Part shown: one piece after another, positions 52,922 to 53,704 of the stretch
Position numbering within the stretch: position 1 is the first letter of the stretch
Layout of the letters: the number at the start of each line of letters is the position of its first letter
Source: an uncultured Prevotella sp.
Lineage (GTDB): Bacteria; Bacteroidota; Bacteroidia; Bacteroidales; Bacteroidaceae
Length of the DNA stretch: 53,704 nucleotides
Assembly: GCA_900315525.1 (NCBI GenBank)
Contig: OMZO01000014.1
Location: 1 to 53,704, forward strand
Direction of reading: 5' to 3'
Made by a program: the position numbers and the translations under genes
The notes under the pieces: generated by a model
What the model saw: the letters and a program-made list of their open reading frames with translations, nothing else
Databases searched by the model: none
Told to the model about the DNA's origin: nothing

Positions 52922-53381
52922 GCCGAAATTCATCTGGTCTATAACCGCATCAACGACGAGGGTAAGACCATCACAGACCAGAATGATTTTAGGCGAAACG
53001 AACAGGTGACAAAACTGCTTAAGCGAAAGTATGGACTCACGTTTTCAAAGGGTAAAGGACGTACTAAAACCGAACGATTAAGGGGAACAGAGAAGACGAA
53101 ATACGAGATATACCATGCCGTTGGTACAGGCTTACTGCGCTGCAAGTCATGGCCTGAGTTCGTGAATCACCTAAAAGCAAATGGCGTGGAAGTGGAACTT
53201 GTCATGAGACGGAATGCCAAGAGAAGAGACTTATTCAGAGCCACAAAAGCATAACGAGCCGTCAATAGGAATACCGTCATTAGGATTGTTCGACACCACG
53301 AATCCCGTCTATGACCCAGCCGAAGAAGAGTTCAGAAGGCGAATGCAGAAGAAGAAAAAGAAGCGTGGGCCGAGACTATGA
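52922..53381 (+). pseudogene. MobB-type relaxase, C-terminal remnant
   Basis: From 52922 a frame reads AEIHLVYNRINDEGKTITDQ, then EKTKYEIYHAVGTGLLRCKS, to a stop at 53254. This matches the conjugative/mobilization relaxases of Bacteroides elements just after the metal-binding histidines. The final part, IGIPSLGLFDTTNPVYDPAE followed by a Lys-rich MQKKKKKRGPRL, lies in another frame and stops at 53381. The tyrosine-bearing N-terminal half is missing and the C-terminal part is frameshifted, so it cannot nick DNA. It is a trace of a lost mobilizable element. Confidence 0.7.
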
Positions 53382-53452
53382 AGGAAACGACGCAATGCGG
53401 CAATAACCAATTGGCATTTGCCGCAGCACTTTTAATGGCCTGCTTAATATAT
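53378..53452 (+). pseudogene. Possible 5' scrap of a gene after the relaxase
   Basis: An ATG overlaps the relaxase stop as ATGA and opens MKETTQCGNNQLAFAAALLM, with a hydrophobic stretch after it. The frame then runs into the mgsA 3' end and stops at 53509. It may be the start of a mobilization gene such as mobC cut by the join to mgsA; I cannot confirm it. Confidence 0.25.
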
Positions 53453-53704
53453 CTACAATTTCCTGTTAGCATAATGCTGTATGCACTCAGGGTCTATACG
53501 AGTGTATGACTCGTCTCCAAGCAAGGTGGAGGTAAGCAGCATGTCTGCTGTAGTACGGTTCGTGGCAAAGGCAATATTGTAAAGCGATGCTAGACGGCTC
53601 AGTGCAGACACGTCGTTCTGATGCCCCTGTACGGCAAGGTTGTCACAGAAGAATATCAGCATGTCTATCTTACCTTCCGCTAACATGGCACCAATCTGCT
53701 GGTC
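53453..53704 (-). CDS. mgsA: Methylglyoxal synthase, 3' part
   Basis: The visible 83 residues start DQQIGAMLAEGKIDMLIFF at the window edge and contain the phosphate-binding FATNRTTADML. Aligned by eye with the E. coli enzyme, the catalytic-site His and Asp of PHDPD are kept as GHQND, while the middle residues differ, and WDP is CDN. The enzyme turns dihydroxyacetone phosphate into methylglyoxal and phosphate in the cytoplasm. The N-terminal half lies beyond the window. Its stop codon is about 70 bases from the degraded relaxase. Confidence 0.85.
   Translation of the reverse strand, partial: DQQIGAMLAEGKIDMLIFFCDNLAVQGHQNDVSALSRLASLYNIAFATNRTTADMLLTSTLLGDESYTRIDPECIQHYANRKL

Overview
The window reads as a chromosomal segment of a Bacteroidota genome, most likely Prevotellaceae (Prevotella in the broad sense). 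The evidence is the spc/alpha ribosomal protein order, promoters of the Bacteroidota type (TTTG near -33, TAnnTTTG near -7), few Shine-Dalgarno sites, a SusC/SusD locus, ECF sigma/TonB-receptor modules and GH5/16/20/43 enzymes. The species is not determined.

Positions 1-9,860 hold the 3' end of rpsQ and then rplN-rplX-rplE-rpsN-rpsH-rplF-rplR-rpsE-rpmD-rplO-secY-map-infA-rpmJ, followed by a second promoter and rpsM-rpsK-rpsD-rpoA-rplQ with a clear terminator. Two of these essential genes are broken as written. rpsM carries an 8-bp tandem duplication, and rpoA lacks about 74 bp and changes frame. Assembly or sequencing error is the simplest explanation.

Positions 9,950-14,720 hold envelope and nitrogen/sulfur genes: a glycine-zipper lipoprotein, rlpA and gdhA (translationally coupled), metY, and a small exported protein made of 17-residue repeats. 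Positions 14,720-25,760 hold two modules of ECF sigma factor, single-pass membrane partner and outer-membrane beta-barrel. Between them lie a membrane-anchored winged-helix regulator, an S33 peptidase and small exported proteins. Positions 25,976-38,263 hold a GH43 lipoprotein, glnA, a large receiver/ATP-grasp protein of unknown role, a PIG-L deacetylase that looks like half of the usual NagB-PIG-L fusion, a GH20 hexosaminidase, a HAD phosphatase, a lipoprotein, and a YqiA/5'-nucleotidase fusion.

Positions 38,264-51,930 hold a probable small-RNA or attenuator unit, an aquaporin, and a beta-glucan-type polysaccharide utilization locus: susC, susD, a tandem-CBM surface lipoprotein, GH16 and GH5. 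A LruC/DUF4842-like surface lipoprotein and a PUL-type sensor-regulator that lacks its cytoplasmic output domain follow. The likely flow is surface capture by SusD and the CBM protein, cleavage by GH16 and GH5, and uptake through SusC.

Positions 51,930-53,450 are a degraded mobile stretch: an 11-bp tandem repeat, hipB/hipA-like remnants and a MobB-type relaxase remnant. The window ends in the 3' part of mgsA on the minus strand. The most promising under-described signals are the promoter-plus-terminator unit at 38,362-38,476 with a Trp-rich mini-ORF, and a 33-bp element present twice at nearly the same distance upstream of susC and of the surface lipoprotein gene. No CRISPR array, rRNA, tRNA or intact insertion sequence was seen.
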